Below, in pieces: positions 11,626 through 24,960 of a stretch of 64,000 nucleotides of DNA (within the stretch, counting starts at the first letter, position 1; each line of letters opens with the position of its first letter). The translations under genes were made by a program, and so were the position numbers. Source of the DNA: Elephas maximus indicus (Eukaryota; Chordata; Mammalia; Proboscidea; Elephantidae). Below the pieces are notes generated by a model. It did not search any database. It was not told the origin of the DNA and worked only from the letters and a program-made list of their open reading frames with translations. The stretch is taken from assembly GCF_024166365.1 (NCBI RefSeq), contig NC_064830.1, positions 91,132,968-91,196,967 on the forward strand, read 5' to 3'.

Positions 11626-13179
11626 TAGTGCTCTACACTACAATGAGAGAAAGAAGATCTGTATCTAATCTTTCCACAACGTTATAATTATCTCATTCTA
11701 GCAGAAAATTACTCCAGCCCCCTCCTCATTCCAACATCTTTCCAAATGAGGAAGAGTGAATGAGATGTGCAGCCTTGAGACCATTTTCTTGCATGTTCCC
11801 AGCTTCCCTAGGAGGCTTTCAGTCGGTCAGAGATGGGCCCAAACTAGCAAGAAATACTTGGGCTCTTTGTCTCAGCCAGGCTAATGAAACAATGTAAAAT
11901 TGAGCTCTAAATTATTTCAAGTGTTTACCATTGAAAACATTTAGAGAACAATTCGATATTTGACAAAGTTGCAGTAGAGGGAAGGGGTAACAAGTCTGCT
12001 TGCAAAGACCTTGATCAAAATCTCCTTCAATTTGTACTCTAGCCTACCTAGATTTACCAAACCGTAACTGTGTCTTGCCCTTTCATTTGCTCCCATGCCC
12101 CAGGGAAGAGAGAATTATGTCTTTATGGCCAAAAAAATCACTCCATTCTCACTAGTAACTTGATCAGGGAAGTTGTCTTCAGCCCTAGACCCATCTCGTC
12201 AGGAGTTAACAGAAATCTCCATTTACAGAGCTACAGACTCCGTCCCTAACTAGTCTTCCTGTATGAGATTATCCATTTTTACAGGTCTCAGGTTCCCAAT
12301 TCAGTTCCCAAATGGGACTGGCTCCTCAATAAGTAGAGTACAGAGCCCTCTCATTCCTGTGAACTGTGGGTTCTCCTGGCTGGACCTTGTTTCTCATATC
12401 TCACGGTCATGTCCCTATTTATATCTCACACATTGTCTCCTACTAGCCTTGCAGCTCTAACTTTCCCCAAACCCTCATCTGATCATTAGAGTCTGTGATG
12501 GCCCAGTTGGGGGTTGACTTCTTTAAAACACCTTGGATTAGTCATTCTAAATGCTACTCCTTCCCTAAATAAGAATTAGCCTTTTCTGCTCTTCTAGTCT
12601 GCCTCTGCCCCTGTGCCTTGGATTCTTGGTCTCTCTTGCCTCCTTACTAGAGGTTCCCATCATGCTGTGCTGCTAAGTTTGTGCCAATGAGGACGCACTA
12701 GTTAGCATTCTGTGTAGCAGAAGCCCTACTCAAGGGGCTTGCTCTGGGGCAGCTAACTTAAATGTTGTAACAGCTGTTTTGGTATATTATAAAATAACCC
12801 TTAGAAAATAAACCAGATTAGGTAAAATTACAGCAAGATAAGAACTCTATTGGCCACTTAGTAGTTTTATGGTTTAAATGTCACTAGCTATACCTGTGTT
12901 TCTTGTCTGAATCAATTTTACTATAATAGGTGCAAAATAGTGATTTTTCCAACTCCATTACCTTCATCACATTTATCAGTTTACATCTGCTATAAGAAGA
13001 ATCTTTGTTTCTACTCCATTTATCTACCTAAATAGCTATTATTAGTATAGATGCATAGATTACTATTTTTCAGTGGTTTATAACTGATTACTGTCCTTAA
13101 TTATTTTGATTCTCAAATTATCTCAAATAATGTGTTCCTGTGTTCTTTCAAAATATTCCATAACAAGAAACATTTAACA
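11626..13179. other. No recognised feature
   Basis: Unique-looking sequence. No convincing ORF, RNA gene or repeat. Confidence 0.4.
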
Positions 13180-13607
13180 AGATAATGGCTGAAAAAAAAA
13201 TTAAATAATGAAATAACATCAAAACAGATCCAAGAAGCACAGAGAACTTTGACCAGGATAAATTTTTTAAAACACCAGATACATCCTGTTTAAACTTCTT
13301 AAAGTCCAAAGATAATGAGAAAATCTTGAAGGTAGCCAGGGGAAAACTATGACACCTTAAATAGAGGAATAAAGATAAGAATTACAGCAGACCTCTTGTC
13401 AAAAGTATGCATGGCAGAAGACAATGGAATGACATTGTTAAATTGCTGAAATGGGGGAAAAACAAAACAAAAAACCCAGAATTCTGTACATAGAAAAATA
13501 TCTTTCAAAATTGAAGGTGAAATTAAGATGTTTCTCAATTAAACAAAAGCTAAGTTCATTACCAGCAGATTTGTTTCACAAGAAATGTTAAAGGAAGTTA
13601 AACTTTA
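13180..13607 (+). mobile_element. HAL1-like LINE, 5' half (split by an L1)
   Basis: Plus-strand sequence matches the L1/HAL1 ORF1 C-terminal coding region: 'gagaaaatcttgaaggtagcc', then 'acagcagacctcttg', 'gcagaagacaatggaatgac', and 'gaaatgttaaaggaagtt' at the right edge. It stops abruptly at the poly-T start of the L1 at 13,608 and resumes at 29,589. A likely L1 target duplication is 13,594-13,607, 'gaagttaaacttta'. Confidence 0.7.
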
Positions 13608-14624
13608 TTTTTTTTAATTGTGATTTAGGTGAAAGTTTACAGAGGAAATTAGTTTCTCATTCAAAAACTTATACACAAATTGTTTCATGGAATTGGCTGC
13701 AATCCCACATTGTGTCGGCACTCTCCCCTTTTCCCTTTCAACCTCTGGTTCACCGTGTCCATTTGTTCAGTTTTCCTGTCCCCTCACACCTTCTTGTCTT
13801 TGTTCCTGGGCAGGTGTTGACCATTTGATCTCATATACTTGATCGATCTAAGAAGCATATTCCTTACTTGTGCTATTGTTTATCTTATAGTCCTGTCTAA
13901 TCTTTGACTGAAAGGTGAACTTTAGGAGTGGCTTCAATTCTAAGTTAGAAGAGTGTCTGGGAACCATAGTCTCGAGGGTTTCTCCAATCTCTGTCAGACC
14001 AGTAAATCTGGTCTTTTTTGTGAATTTGATCATTTGTTCTACATTTTTCTCCTTCTCTTTCCAGGACATCCCAGTCAGAGCAATTGGTAGCGGTAGCCAG
14101 GCACCATCTAGTTCTGGTCTCAAGGTTGTGCAGGCTGTGGTTCACTAGTCCTTTGGACTAATTGCTCCCTTGAATCTTTAGTTTTTTTCTTTCCCCCCTC
14201 TCCTTTGTTCCAGACTAGAAGAGACTGATAGTTGTATCTTATATGGCCGCTTGAAAGCTTTTAAGACACTACTCACCAAAGTAGGAAGTAGAACATTGTC
14301 TTTAAGAACTCTGTTGTGCCAATTGATGTAGATCTTCCCCGAGTCTATGGTCCTTTGCCTTTGAGCCTGGGAACTTCATCCTGTGAGGTGTTTAGTTATG
14401 TCTAAGGGGTCTCCCTGACTGTACCATTTGTGTGCTCTATTGTCTATATTAATATATGAGGAGCACTTAGAGCCATATATTTAGAAATGTCTACCACTGA
14501 ACCTGTACCTTCTGGTGGGTGTGTTCCCTTACCTCCTCCCTCACCTCTTGGCAAATCTATCTATGTATCTATTCATAGATTATTGTTTGTTGATTCTATT
14601 GTTGAAGAATTGTCTATGCTATAG

Positions 14625-15622
14625 TTGTTGTTGTTTTTAGGTGTTGTCATAGATTGAATTGTGCCCCCAAAAAATATGTGTATCAATTTGGCTAGGCCCT
14701 GATTCCCAGTATTGTGTGATTGTCTATCATTTTGTCAACTGATGTGATTTCTCTATGTGTTGTAAATCCTATCACTATGACATAATGAGATGGATTAGTG
14801 GCAGTTATATTAAGATCTACAAGATTAGATAGTGTCTTAAGCCAATCTCTTTTAAGATATAAAAGAGAGAAGCAAGCAGAGAGACATGGGGACCTCATAC
14901 CACCAAAAGAGCAGCGCCAGGATCAGAGTGCCTCCTTTGGACCTGAGGTTCCTGCACTGAGATGCTCCCAGACCAAGGGAAGACTAATGACAAGCACCTT
15001 CCTCCAGAGCCGACAGAGACAGAAAGCCTTCTCCTGGAGTAAGCACTCTGAATTCGGACTTCTACTGTGAGAGAATAAACTTCTCTTTGTTAAAGCCATC
15101 CACTTGTATTTATTTCTGTTACAGCAGCACTAGATGACTAAGACAGGTGCCATTGAGTTGATTCTAACTCATAGCGACCCTATGTACAACAGAACAAAAC
15201 ACTGCCCAGTCCTGCACCATCCTCACAATCTTTGTTATGCTTGAGCTCGTTGTTGCAGCCATTGTGTCAACTCATCTGGTTGAGGGTCTTCCTCTTTTTT
15301 ACTGTCTACTTTACCAAGCATGCTGTCCTTCTCTAGGGACTGATCCCTCCTGATAACATGCCCAAAGAATTTGAGAAGTCTTGCCATCCTTGCTTCTAAG
15401 GAGCATTCTGGCTGTACTTTTTCCAAGACAGATTTGTTCATTCTTTTGGCAGTCCATGGTATATTCAATATTCTTTGCCAACACCATAATTCAAAGGCAT
15501 CAATTCTTCTTTGGTCTTCCTTATTCACTTCCCAGCTTTCACATGCATATGAGGCAATTGAAAACATTATGCTATAGTAGTTACTATAAAAAACCAAAAC
15601 AAAACCCATTGCTATCTAGTCC
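14625..15622 (-). mobile_element. RTE-type LINE copy inserted in the outer L1
   Basis: The reversed RTE 3' end begins with 'gttgttgttgtttttaggtg' at about 14,625-14,643. It is split by the LTR at 14,645-15,145 and resumes 'ccattgagttgattctaact' at 15,150. The 124-codon minus-strand ORF at 15,235-15,609 is the RT C-terminus (SYACESWEVNKED, FELWCWQRILNIPWT, a GHVIRRDQSL stretch and a K/E-rich end). The outer L1 resumes at about 15,622. Confidence 0.8.
14645..15145 (+). mobile_element. Solo MaLR-like LTR inside the RTE copy
   Basis: The 501-bp unit starts TGTCATAG and ends AAGACA, with 'agaataaacttctctttgttaaa' (polyadenylation signal) about 70 bp from the end. The body resembles the ERVL-MaLR LTR layout (Cs after 'gattgaattgtg', 'ccttcctccagagccgacag', 'gcagcactag' end). 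It is flanked by a short 'ggtg' duplication, consistent with 5-bp ERVL target sites. A second member is at 30.74 kb. Confidence 0.65.
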
Positions 15623-15939
15623 TTTATTCCTGTGTTCCTCTCAATGCTCTCTTTTGCCTTGGTCATGTTGCACTGACTTCTCCCACATTGTGTATTGCCT
15701 TCCCTTTCACTAATATTAACTCGTGTCTACCCTCTCTTTAGTAATTTTCTCTCCCTCCCCCTTCCATCCCTGCTAACCATCAAAGAGTCTTTTTTCCCCT
15801 GCGTGTAAACCTTCTGTTATTACTTTATAAAAGTGGTCTCATACACTATCTCTTTGTGATTGACTTATTTCACTTACCATAATGCCCTCCAGATTCATTC
15901 ATGTTGTGAGATGTTTCGTGGATTTGTCATTATTCTATA

Positions 15940-18900
15940 TCATTGTGTAGTATTCCATTGTGTGTATGTACCACAGATGTTAATCCATTCATCTGTTGCT
16001 GGGCACTTAGGTTGCTTGCACCTTTTTGCTATTGTTGATAAAGCTGCAATGAACACGGGTGTACATATCTCTATTCCTGTGACAGCTCTTATTTCTTTAG
16101 GGTATATATTTAGGAGTGGGATCATATTGTATTTCTACTGCTAGTTTTCTGAGGAAGCACCATACCATTCTCCATAGTGGTCATACCATTTATATTCCTG
16201 CCAGCATTGTAGAAAACTTCCAATCTCCCCACATCCTTGCCAATGTTCATTATTTTCTGTTTTTTGATTCATGCCAGTAATGTCAGAGAGATGGTATCTC
16301 ATTGTAGTTTTGATTTGCATCTCTTTAATTGCTAATCATTACAAGCATTTCTTCATATGTTTCTTAGCAGCCTGTATGTCTTCTTTGGTGAAGTGTCTGT
16401 TCATCTTCTTTGCCCATTTTTAACTGGATTATTTGTCTTTTTTTTGTCATTGTTGTTGAGGTGTTGAAGTTTTCTATAAATTTTAGAGATTAGGCTCTTG
16501 TTGGAAATATTGTAGTCAATTTTTGGGGTTTTTTTTCCAGCCTTGTAGGTTCTGCTTTTACTCTTTTGGAGAAGTCTTTTGTTGAGTGTGTTTAATTTTT
16601 AGGAGGTCCCATTTATCTAGTTAATCTTCTGTGTGCGCATTTTCAGTTATGTTTGATAATCTATTTATGCCATATATTAGGGTCCCTAGCATTGTTCCTA
16701 ATTTTTCCTCCATGATCTTTATAGTTCTAGGTTTTATATTTAGGTCTGTCATCCATTTTGAGTTAGTTTTTGTACATGGTGTAAGGTATGGATCCTGTTT
16801 CATTTTTCTACAGATAAATACCCAATTTTGCCAGCACCATTTGTTGAAGAGACTGTCTCTTCCCCATACAATAACCTTTGGTTCTTTGTCTGTTCCATTG
16901 GTCTATGTGTCTTTTGTTGTACCAGTACCAGGATGTTTTGACTACTGTGGCTGTATAGTAAGTTCTGAAATCAGGTAGTGTGAGGCTTCCTACTTTGTTC
17001 TTTTTTTAATAAAGCTTTACTTATCTGGGGCCTTTCTCTCTTCCATATAAAGTTAGTGATTAGTTTTTCCATGTTGGTGAAGAATGCTGTTGAGATTTGA
17101 ATCGAGGTTGCATTATATCTGTATATTACTTTGGGTAATATTGACGTTTTCACAAAGTTAATTTTAAGTCTTCCTATCCAAGAGCATGGTTATGTTTTTC
17201 CATTTATGTGGTCTCTTTTGGATTCCTGCAGTAGTGTTTTGTAGTTTTCTTTGTATAAATCTTTTACTGCCCTGGTTAGACTTATTCCTAAGTATTTTAT
17301 CTTTTGGGATGCTATTGTAAATGGCATTGTTTTCCCGATTTCTTCTTCATAGTTCTCTTTGTTGATGTAGAGGAATCTGATTTTTGTATGTTAATCTTGT
17401 ATCCTGCCACTTTGCTGAATCCTATTAGTTCCAATAGCTTCCTTGTGGAGTCTTTAGGATTTTCTATGTATATCATCTATGAATAAGGGTAGTTTTACTT
17501 CTTCCTTACCAATGTGGATGCCCTTTATTTTCTTTTCTTGCCATATTGCTCTCGATAGGATTTCCAATGCAATGTTGAATATGAGTAGTGATATAGGGCT
17601 CCTTTGTTTGGTTCCTGTTCTCAAAGGGAATGCTTTCAGATTCTCTCCACTGAGGATAATGTTGGCTGTTGGTTTTGTATAAATTCCCTTTACAGTGTTG
17701 AGGAATTTCCCTCCTGTTAACTATTTTCCTGAAAGTTTTTATCAGGAATGGGTGTTGGACTTTATCAAATGCCTTTTCTGTACCAACTGATATGATCATG
17801 TGATTCTTTTCCTTCGTATTTATGTGGTGGACTACCAGATATTTTAGATATTTGATTGATTTTCTAATGCTGAACTGACTTTGCATGGCTGGTATGAATC
17901 CCACCAGTCATGATATATATATATATGTATGTATACACGCTGTTGTATTCTATTGGCTAGAATTTTGTTCAGAATTTTTGCTTATATATTTGTGAGGGAA
18001 TTTGGTCTGTAATACTCTTTTTTGGTAGTGTCCTTGCCTGGCTTTGGTATTATGGTTATGCTGGCTTCATAGAATGAATTTGGGAGTATTCCTTCCTTTA
18101 CTATGTTCTGGAATAGTTTGAGTAGAATTGTCAACTCTTCTCTGAATGTTCAGTAGAATTCTCCAGAGAGGCTGTTTGGAGCAGGGCTTTTTTGTTGCTG
18201 TTCTTGGGAGTTTTTTCATGACCCCTTCAACTTCTTTTGTTATGGGTCTGTTCAAAATTCCACCTCAGTTTGTGTTACCGTAGGTAGGTGGTATGTTTTT
18301 AGATATTTGTCCATTTCCTCTAGGTTTTCAATTTTTTTGAAGTACAATTTTTCATGGCATTATGTTATGATATTTTCCGGTTGATTCTGTTGTAATGTCA
18401 GTCATCTCATTTCTAACTCTGGTCATTTCCATCTTCTCCTGTTTTTCCTTTGTCAATTTGGCCAGTGGTTTGTCAACTTTATTAATCCTTTCAAAAAACC
18501 GGCTTTTAATTTTGTTGATGCTTTCTATTGTTTTTCTGTTCTGTTCTAATTTTTATTATTTCATTTCTTCTGGCAACTGTGAGCTTCTTTTGCTGCTCTC
18601 TTTCCAATTGTTCAAATTGTAGGGTTAATGTGTTTATTTTTGTCTTTTCTTCTTTTTTGATGTGTGGTTATTTCTATAACTTGACCTCTGAACACTGCTT
18701 TTGCTGTGTTCCAAAGTCTTTGGTATGTTGTGTTTTCATTCTCATCTGATTCTAGGAATTTTTAAATTTCATCCTTGTTTTCTCCTATTACCCAGTAGTT
18801 TTTAATCAGGGTGTTATTTAGTTTCCATTTGTTCAATTTTTTCCCTTGCTCTTCCTGTTTTTGATTTCTACTTTTATAGCATTGTGATCAGAGAAGATGC

Positions 18901-19581
18901 TTTGTATTATTTTGATGTTTTTGAATTTGTTGAAGTTTGCTTTGTGGTCTAGAATGTAGTCTATTCTGGAGAATGATCCATGAGCACTGGAGAAGAATGT
19001 GCACTTTGCCACTGTTGGGTGATGTGCTTTGTATATGTCTATGAGGGCAAGTTGGTTGACTGTGGTATTTACATCTTCTGTGTCTTTGTTGAGTTTCTTT
19101 CCAGTTGTTCTATCCTTCATTGAGACTGTTGTGTTAAAATCTCCTAGCATTATTGTAGACATGTCTTTTTTTTTTTTTTTCAGTGCTGTTAGAGTTTGTC
19201 TTATTTTGGAGCTCTGTTGTTGGGTGCATATATATTTATTGTGGTTATATCCTCTTGGTGAATTGACCCACTAATCATTATATAATGTCCTTCCTTGTCT
19301 TTTATAGTGGATTTTTATTTAAAGTCTATTTTAGCAGAGATTAATATTGCCACTCCTACCCTGTTTTGGCTATTGTTGATTTGATATGTCTTTTTCTATC
19401 CTGTAAGTTTTAGTTTATATCCTTGTGTTTTAAGGTGTGTCTCTTGCAGACAGCATATTGACAGGCTGTTTTTTTTTTTTTTTTTTTTAATCCATTCTGC
19501 CACTCTATTTACTGGTGCATTTAGGCTGTTTACATTCAGTGTTGTCATTGATAGACATAAGTTTACTGCTGTCATTTTCAT
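15940..19581 (-). pseudogene. Outer L1 ORF2 (endonuclease/reverse transcriptase), decayed
   Basis: Minus-strand frames read from the start MKMTAVNLCLSMTTLNVNSLNAP-like at 19,581 through the endonuclease: LQETH at ~19,445, MLGDFNTT at ~19,150, RIDYILDH at ~18,960 and SDHNAI at ~18,880. RT pieces follow ([15 protein letters not shown] near 17,790, IPMSWI-equivalents further down), ending near 15,940 with a WNITQ/Cys-region equivalent. Broken by many stops, plus runs of K codons in A-rich stretches. No product is expected. Confidence 0.75.
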
Positions 19582-20569
19582 ATGATTTTTTTTTTTTTTT
19601 TATGGTGCTGACAGTTTCTCCATTTAATTTTGTGTGCTTTTTAATTCTGGCTTGTCTTTTCATTTTCTTCATCACTTTTTATGCTCTGTATGCTGGATTT
19701 TTATGATTTTCTTTATATATATATATATACACACACATATATATTGTGCTTTAGGTGAAAATTTACACATATTGTTTTGTGACATTGGTTGCCAACCCTG
19801 CAACATGTCAACACTCTCCCCTTCTCAACCTTGGGCTCCCCATTTCCATTCCTCCAGCTTTCCTGTCCCTTCCTGCCTTCTTGTCCTTGCCCCCGGGCTG
19901 GTGTTCCCATTTAGTCTCATATACATGGTTGAACTACATGCTTTATTGTTTTTTTATAGGCCTGTCTAATCTTTGGCTGAAGGATGAACCTCAGAAGTGA
20001 TTTCAATACTAAAAGGATATCCAGGAGCCATACCCTTGGGGTTTCTCCATACTCTGTCAGAACAGTAAGTCTGGTCTTTTTTGTTAATTTGAATTTTGTT
20101 CTACATTTTTCTCCTGCTCTGCCCGGGACCCTCTATTGTGATCCCTGTCAGAAAAGTTGTTGGTGGTAGCCAGGCACCACCTAGTTGTGCTGGACTTAGT
20201 CTGGTGGAGACTGTGGTACTCGTGGTCCATTAGTCCTTTGGACTAATCTTTCCCTTGTGTCTTTGGTTTTCTTCATTTTCCCTTGCTCCAGGTGGGGTGG
20301 GACAAGTAGATGTATCTTAGATGGCTGCTCACAAGCATTTAAGTCCCCAGATGCTACTCACCAAAGTAGGATGTAGAACATTTTCTTTATAAACTATGTT
20401 ATTCCAACTGAGCTAGGTGTCCCCTGAGGCCATGGTCCCCAGCCCTCAGCCCAGTAACTTGGTCCCTCAGGGAGACTGGATGTGTCTATGAAGCTTCTAT
20501 GACTTTGCCTTACTCAAGTTGTGATTTTCCCAGTATTGTGTACTGTCTTCCCCTTAAACAAAGTTACCA

Positions 20570-23500
20570 TTTATCTATTGTCTAGTTAGTATTTTTCCCT
20601 CCCTGTAACTCCCATTCCTCATAACTATCAAAGATGGTTTCTGTGTGTAAACTTTTTCATGAGTTTTTAAAAATAGTGGTCTCATACAGTATTTGTCCTT
20701 TTGTGATTGCCTTATTTCACTCAGGAAAATACCCTCCAAATTCATCCATGTTGTGAGATGTCCTGCAGATTCATCACTCTTCTTTATCATTGTGTGGTAT
20801 TCCATTGTGTGTACATACTATAATGTATTTATCCATTCATCTCTTGATGGACACTTAGGTTGTTTCTATCTTTTCCCTATTTGAATAATGCTGAAATGAA
20901 CATGGGTGTGCATATGTCTATTCGTGTGATGGCTCTTATTTCTCTAGGATACATTCCTAGGAGTGAGATTGCTAGTCTTACGGTATTTCTATTTCTAGCT
21001 TTTTAAGGAAGAGCCATATCATTTTCCAAAATGGTTGTACCATTTTGCATTCCCACCAGCATTGCACAAGAGTTCCAATCTCCCCACAGCCTCTCCAGCA
21101 TTTTTTGTTTTTTTGGTTTGTGCTGTTATTGTCAGGGTGAGATCGTATCTCATTGTGGTTTTGATTTGTGTTTCTCTAGTGGCCAGTGATCTTGAGCATT
21201 TCCTTATACATCTGTTAGCAGCCTGAATGCTTTCTTTGGTGAAGTGTCTATTCATATGCTTTGCCCATTTTTTAAATTGGGTTATTTGTCTTTTTGTTGT
21301 TGAAGTGTTGGATTTTCTCATAGATTTTAGAGATTAGATCTTTGTTGGATATGCCATAGCCAAAAAATTTTCCCCAGTCTGTAGGTTCTCTTTTTACTCT
21401 TTTCGTAAAGTCCTTTTGAAGAGCTTAAGTCTTTAATTTTTAGAAGATCCCAGTTATCTAGCTATCTTCTGGTGTTTGTGTATTGTTACTTATCATTTGT
21501 ATCCTATTTGTGCTGTATATTAGAGCCTGTAGTGTTGATCCTATTTTTTCTTCCATGATCTTTATAGTTTTCGGTTTTATATTTAGATTTTTGATTCATT
21601 TTAAATTAGTTTTTGTGTATGGTGTGAGCTATGGGTCATGGTTTTTGTTTTTTTTTTTTACAGATGGACATCCAGTTTTGCAAGCTTCATTTCTTAAAAA
21701 GATTGTTTTTTCTCCAATTTATAGAATTTGGTCCTTTGTCAAAGATCAGGTGACCATAGGTGGATGGATTTACATCTGATTTTTCAATTCTGTTCTGTTG
21801 GTCAATATGTCTGTTGTTGTACCAGTACCAGGCTTTTTTGACTACCATAGGTGTATAGTAATTTCTGAGGTCAGGTAATTGGTTCTTCTTCTTCAATAAT
21901 GCTGTACTTATCAAGGCCTTTTTTCTTTCCATATAAAGTTAATGATTAGTTTTCCATCTTGTTAAAAGAATAATGTTGGTATTTAATCAGGATTACATTG
22001 TATTTGTAGATTGCTTTGGGTGAAGTTGACATTTTCACAGTGTTGAGCCTACCTATCCACGAGCATGGTATGTTTTTCCATTTATGTAGGTCTCTTTTGG
22101 TTTCTTGTAGTAGTGTTTTCTAGTTTTCTTTGTATAGGTCTTTTACATCCCTGGTTATATTTATTCCTAAGTATTTTTTTTTTAGGGGTATTATAAATGG
22201 TGGCACCCTGGTGGTGTAGTGGTTAAGAGTTATGGCTACTAACCAAAAAGTCAGCAGCTCTAATCCACCAGCTGCTCCTTGCAAAACCTGTGAGGCAGTT
22301 CTACTTTGTCCTATAGGGTTGCTATGAGTCAGAATCAACTTGATGGCAATGGGTTTAGTTTTGGTTTATTATAAATGGTATTGCTTTTCTGATTTCCTTT
22401 TGGTAGTTCTCTTTATTGGTGTATAGGGAATCCAACTGATTTTTGTATGTTAATCTTGTATCCTGCTACTCTGTTGAATCTGTTACTTCCAGTAGCTGTC
22501 TTGTGGAGTCTTTTGGGTTCTATATGTATAGTATCACATCATCTTTGAATAGGGATAGTTTTACTTTTTCCTTACCAATTTGGTAGTCCCTTATTTCTTT
22601 TTCCTGTCTTATTGCCTTAGCTAGGACTTCCAGCACAATGTTAAATAGGAGTGGCGATACAGGGCATCCTTGTCTTGTTTCTGTTCTCAGGGGGAATGTT
22701 TTCGGCCTCTCTCCACTGAGGATGATTTTGGCTGTTAGTTTTGTATAGATGATCTTTATTATGTCCAGGAATTTCCCTTCTATTACTATATTATTGAAAA
22801 ATTTTATCAGTAATGGATGTTGGACTTTATTAAAAACCTTTTCTGTGACAATTGAGAGGTTTATGTTATTCTTTTGTTTTATTTATGTGGTTGATTACAT
22901 TGATTGATTTTCTAATGTTGAACCATTCTTGCATGCCTGGTATGAATCTCACTTGACCGTGCTGTATTATTACTTTTTTTATATGATGCTGAATTCTATT
23001 GGCTAGAATTTTGTTGAGAATTTTTGCACCTATATTCATGAGAGTTATTGGTCTGTAATTTTCTTTTTTTGTGGTGCCTTTTTTTCCCCTGGTTTTGATA
23101 TCATGGTTATACTGGCTTCATAGATTGAATTCTCTTTTGTATGTTCTGAAACAATTTCAGTAGTACTGATGTGAGCTCTTCTCTGAATGTTTGGTAGAAT
23201 TCTCCAGTGAAGCCATCCGGGCCAGAAATTTTTATTACCTTTTCAGTCTCTTCTGTTACAGGTATGTTCAGATTTTCTACCTCGGTTTGTTAGTTTAGGT
23301 AGGTAGTTTCTAGAAATTTGTCCATTTCCGCTAGGTTTTCAAATTTGTTGGAGTACAGTTTTTCATAGTACTCTTTTATGAGCCTTTCTATTTCATTTGG
23401 GTCTCTGGTAATGTCCCCCATTTCATTTCTTATTTGGGTTATTTGCTTCCTCTCCTGGTTTTCTTTTGTCAGTTTGCTCAATGGTTTGTCAATTTTGTTG

Positions 23501-24000
23501 ATCCTTTCAGAAAACCAACTTTTGGTTTTGTTGATTCTTTCTATTGTTTTTCTATTCTTTATTTCATTTATTTCTGCTCTGATCTTTATTATTTCCTTTC
23601 TTCTGGTGGCTGTGGGCTTATTTTGCTGTTCCTTTCCATTTATTCAAGTAGCAGGAGTAATGTTTGATTTTGTCCCTTTCTTCTTTTTTGATGTGAGCGT
23701 CTATTGATATAAAATGACCTCTGAGCACTGTCTTTGCTGTGTTCCAAAGGTTTATGATGTGTTTTCATTCTCATTGTTTCTACAATTTTTTTTTATTCCA
23801 TCTTTGATTTCTTCTATTATGCAGTGGTTTTTAAGCAAAGTGTTGTTCAGTTTCCATGGTTTTTAATTTTTTTCCTTGCTTTTCCTGTTATTAATTTCTA
23901 CTTTTACGATGCTGTGATCAGAGAAATTGCTTTGTATTATCTCAATGTTTTGGATTTTGTTGAGGGTTGCTTTGTGGCCTAAGAGGTGGTCTAATCTAAT
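20570..24000 (-). pseudogene. Inner L1 ORF2, decayed and missing most of the endonuclease
   Basis: Minus-strand pieces include [19 protein letters not shown]-like near 23,470 and a FEKINKV-type helix stretch. RT domain pieces follow near 22,800-22,900 and a C-terminal [15 protein letters not shown] near 21,235. The Trp-rich C-terminal region is near 20,800. Frameshifted throughout. Compared with the outer copy, the endonuclease segment corresponding to outer 18,960-19,581 is absent. Confidence 0.7.
22196..22367 (+). mobile_element. AfroSINE inside the inner L1
   Basis: The head 'caccctggtggtgtagtggttaag' (part), middle 'gctactaaccaaaaagtcagc' and tail 'gctatgagtcagaatcaact' are all present and well preserved. 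'attataaatggt' on both sides is the target duplication. Confidence 0.9.
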
Positions 24001-24002
24001 CC

Positions 24003-24960
24003 CTGTTTTAAGTCTTTTAGTTTTGTTTTATCCTTGAGAGTTCATTACCTGGGTTGGTATCTGGCTGCTGCTGTCCTGTGTCCTAGATTCAGGTTGTGGT
24101 CTGCTGTTGTTGGTTCTTTAAGTGAAGGATTCCTTTTAATAACTCTTCTAAGTTTGATTTGGTTTTTATATATTCCCTTTAATTTCTGTTACCTGGAAAT
24201 TTCCTAAATTTGCCATCATACTTCAGTGAGAGTTTTGCAGGATACTTGGTTGGCAATTTTTCTCTCTCAAGGTTTTATATATGTAATCCCATTGTCTTCT
24301 TGCCTGCATGATTTCTGCTGGGTAATCAGAGCTTAGTCTTATTGTTTCCCCTTGTGTATGACTTTTCGTTTCTCTCAAGCTGTTCTCAGAATTCTTTTTC
24401 TTTGGTTTTGGCAAGTGTGATTACGATATGTCTTGGTGACTTTCTTTTGGGGCCTATCCCTACATGGGGTTTGTTGAGCTTCTTTGTTAGCTTTTCATCT
24501 TCCATGATATTAGGCAAGTTTTATGTCTGCAAATCTTCAATTATTCTGTGTTTTCCACCCCCCCCCCCCCCCCCCAGTTCTGGAACTCTGATCACACACA
24601 AATTTTTGCTCTTGATTGTATCCTATATATTTTTCAGATTTTCATTCTTTTCTCTGATTTCTCCTCAAAGCTGTATCCAAGGACTTGTCTTCAGTTCTGC
24701 TGATCCAATTTTGTTTAAATTTACTCCTAAAACCTTCTATTGAGTTGTCCATTTTTGGTTTATCTTTTGCCTTTCTAATTGCTGTTTTTGTATAATTAAA
24801 AAAAATTTTTTTTGACATTTTGTTCTTGTATTATTTTTCTGAATTCTTTCATTGCTTTGTGTTTTCTCTGAATTTGTATTTTCTATGATTTTGGTTATTT
24901 TTTCCTCAGTTTTGTCCCTGTTTTCCTTCATGTCTTTCCTAATGTCTTGGATAGCCCTGT
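24003..24960 (-). pseudogene. Inner L1 ORF1 (RNA-binding protein), decayed
   Basis: Minus-strand pieces match the ORF1p C-terminal half. RLSSDYPAEIMQARRQWD lies near 24,310 (the usual ADFS...ARR...W region), and YKTLREKNCQPSIL follows. The upstream RNA-recognition-like part is between 24,340 and 24,550. A 17-C run at 24,561-24,577 interrupts it. No continuous ORF. Confidence 0.7.

Noticed and set aside
15235-15609. 124-codon minus-strand ORF as a host gene
   Set aside because: It is the RT C-terminus of an RTE copy.
18833-19162. 109-codon minus-strand ORF with an endonuclease-like MLGDFNTT motif
   Set aside because: It is L1 ORF2 endonuclease from the outer L1.
24561-24577. C17 run
   Set aside because: Simple homopolymer expansion in old L1 sequence. 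It could be a sequencing artefact and has no clear function.
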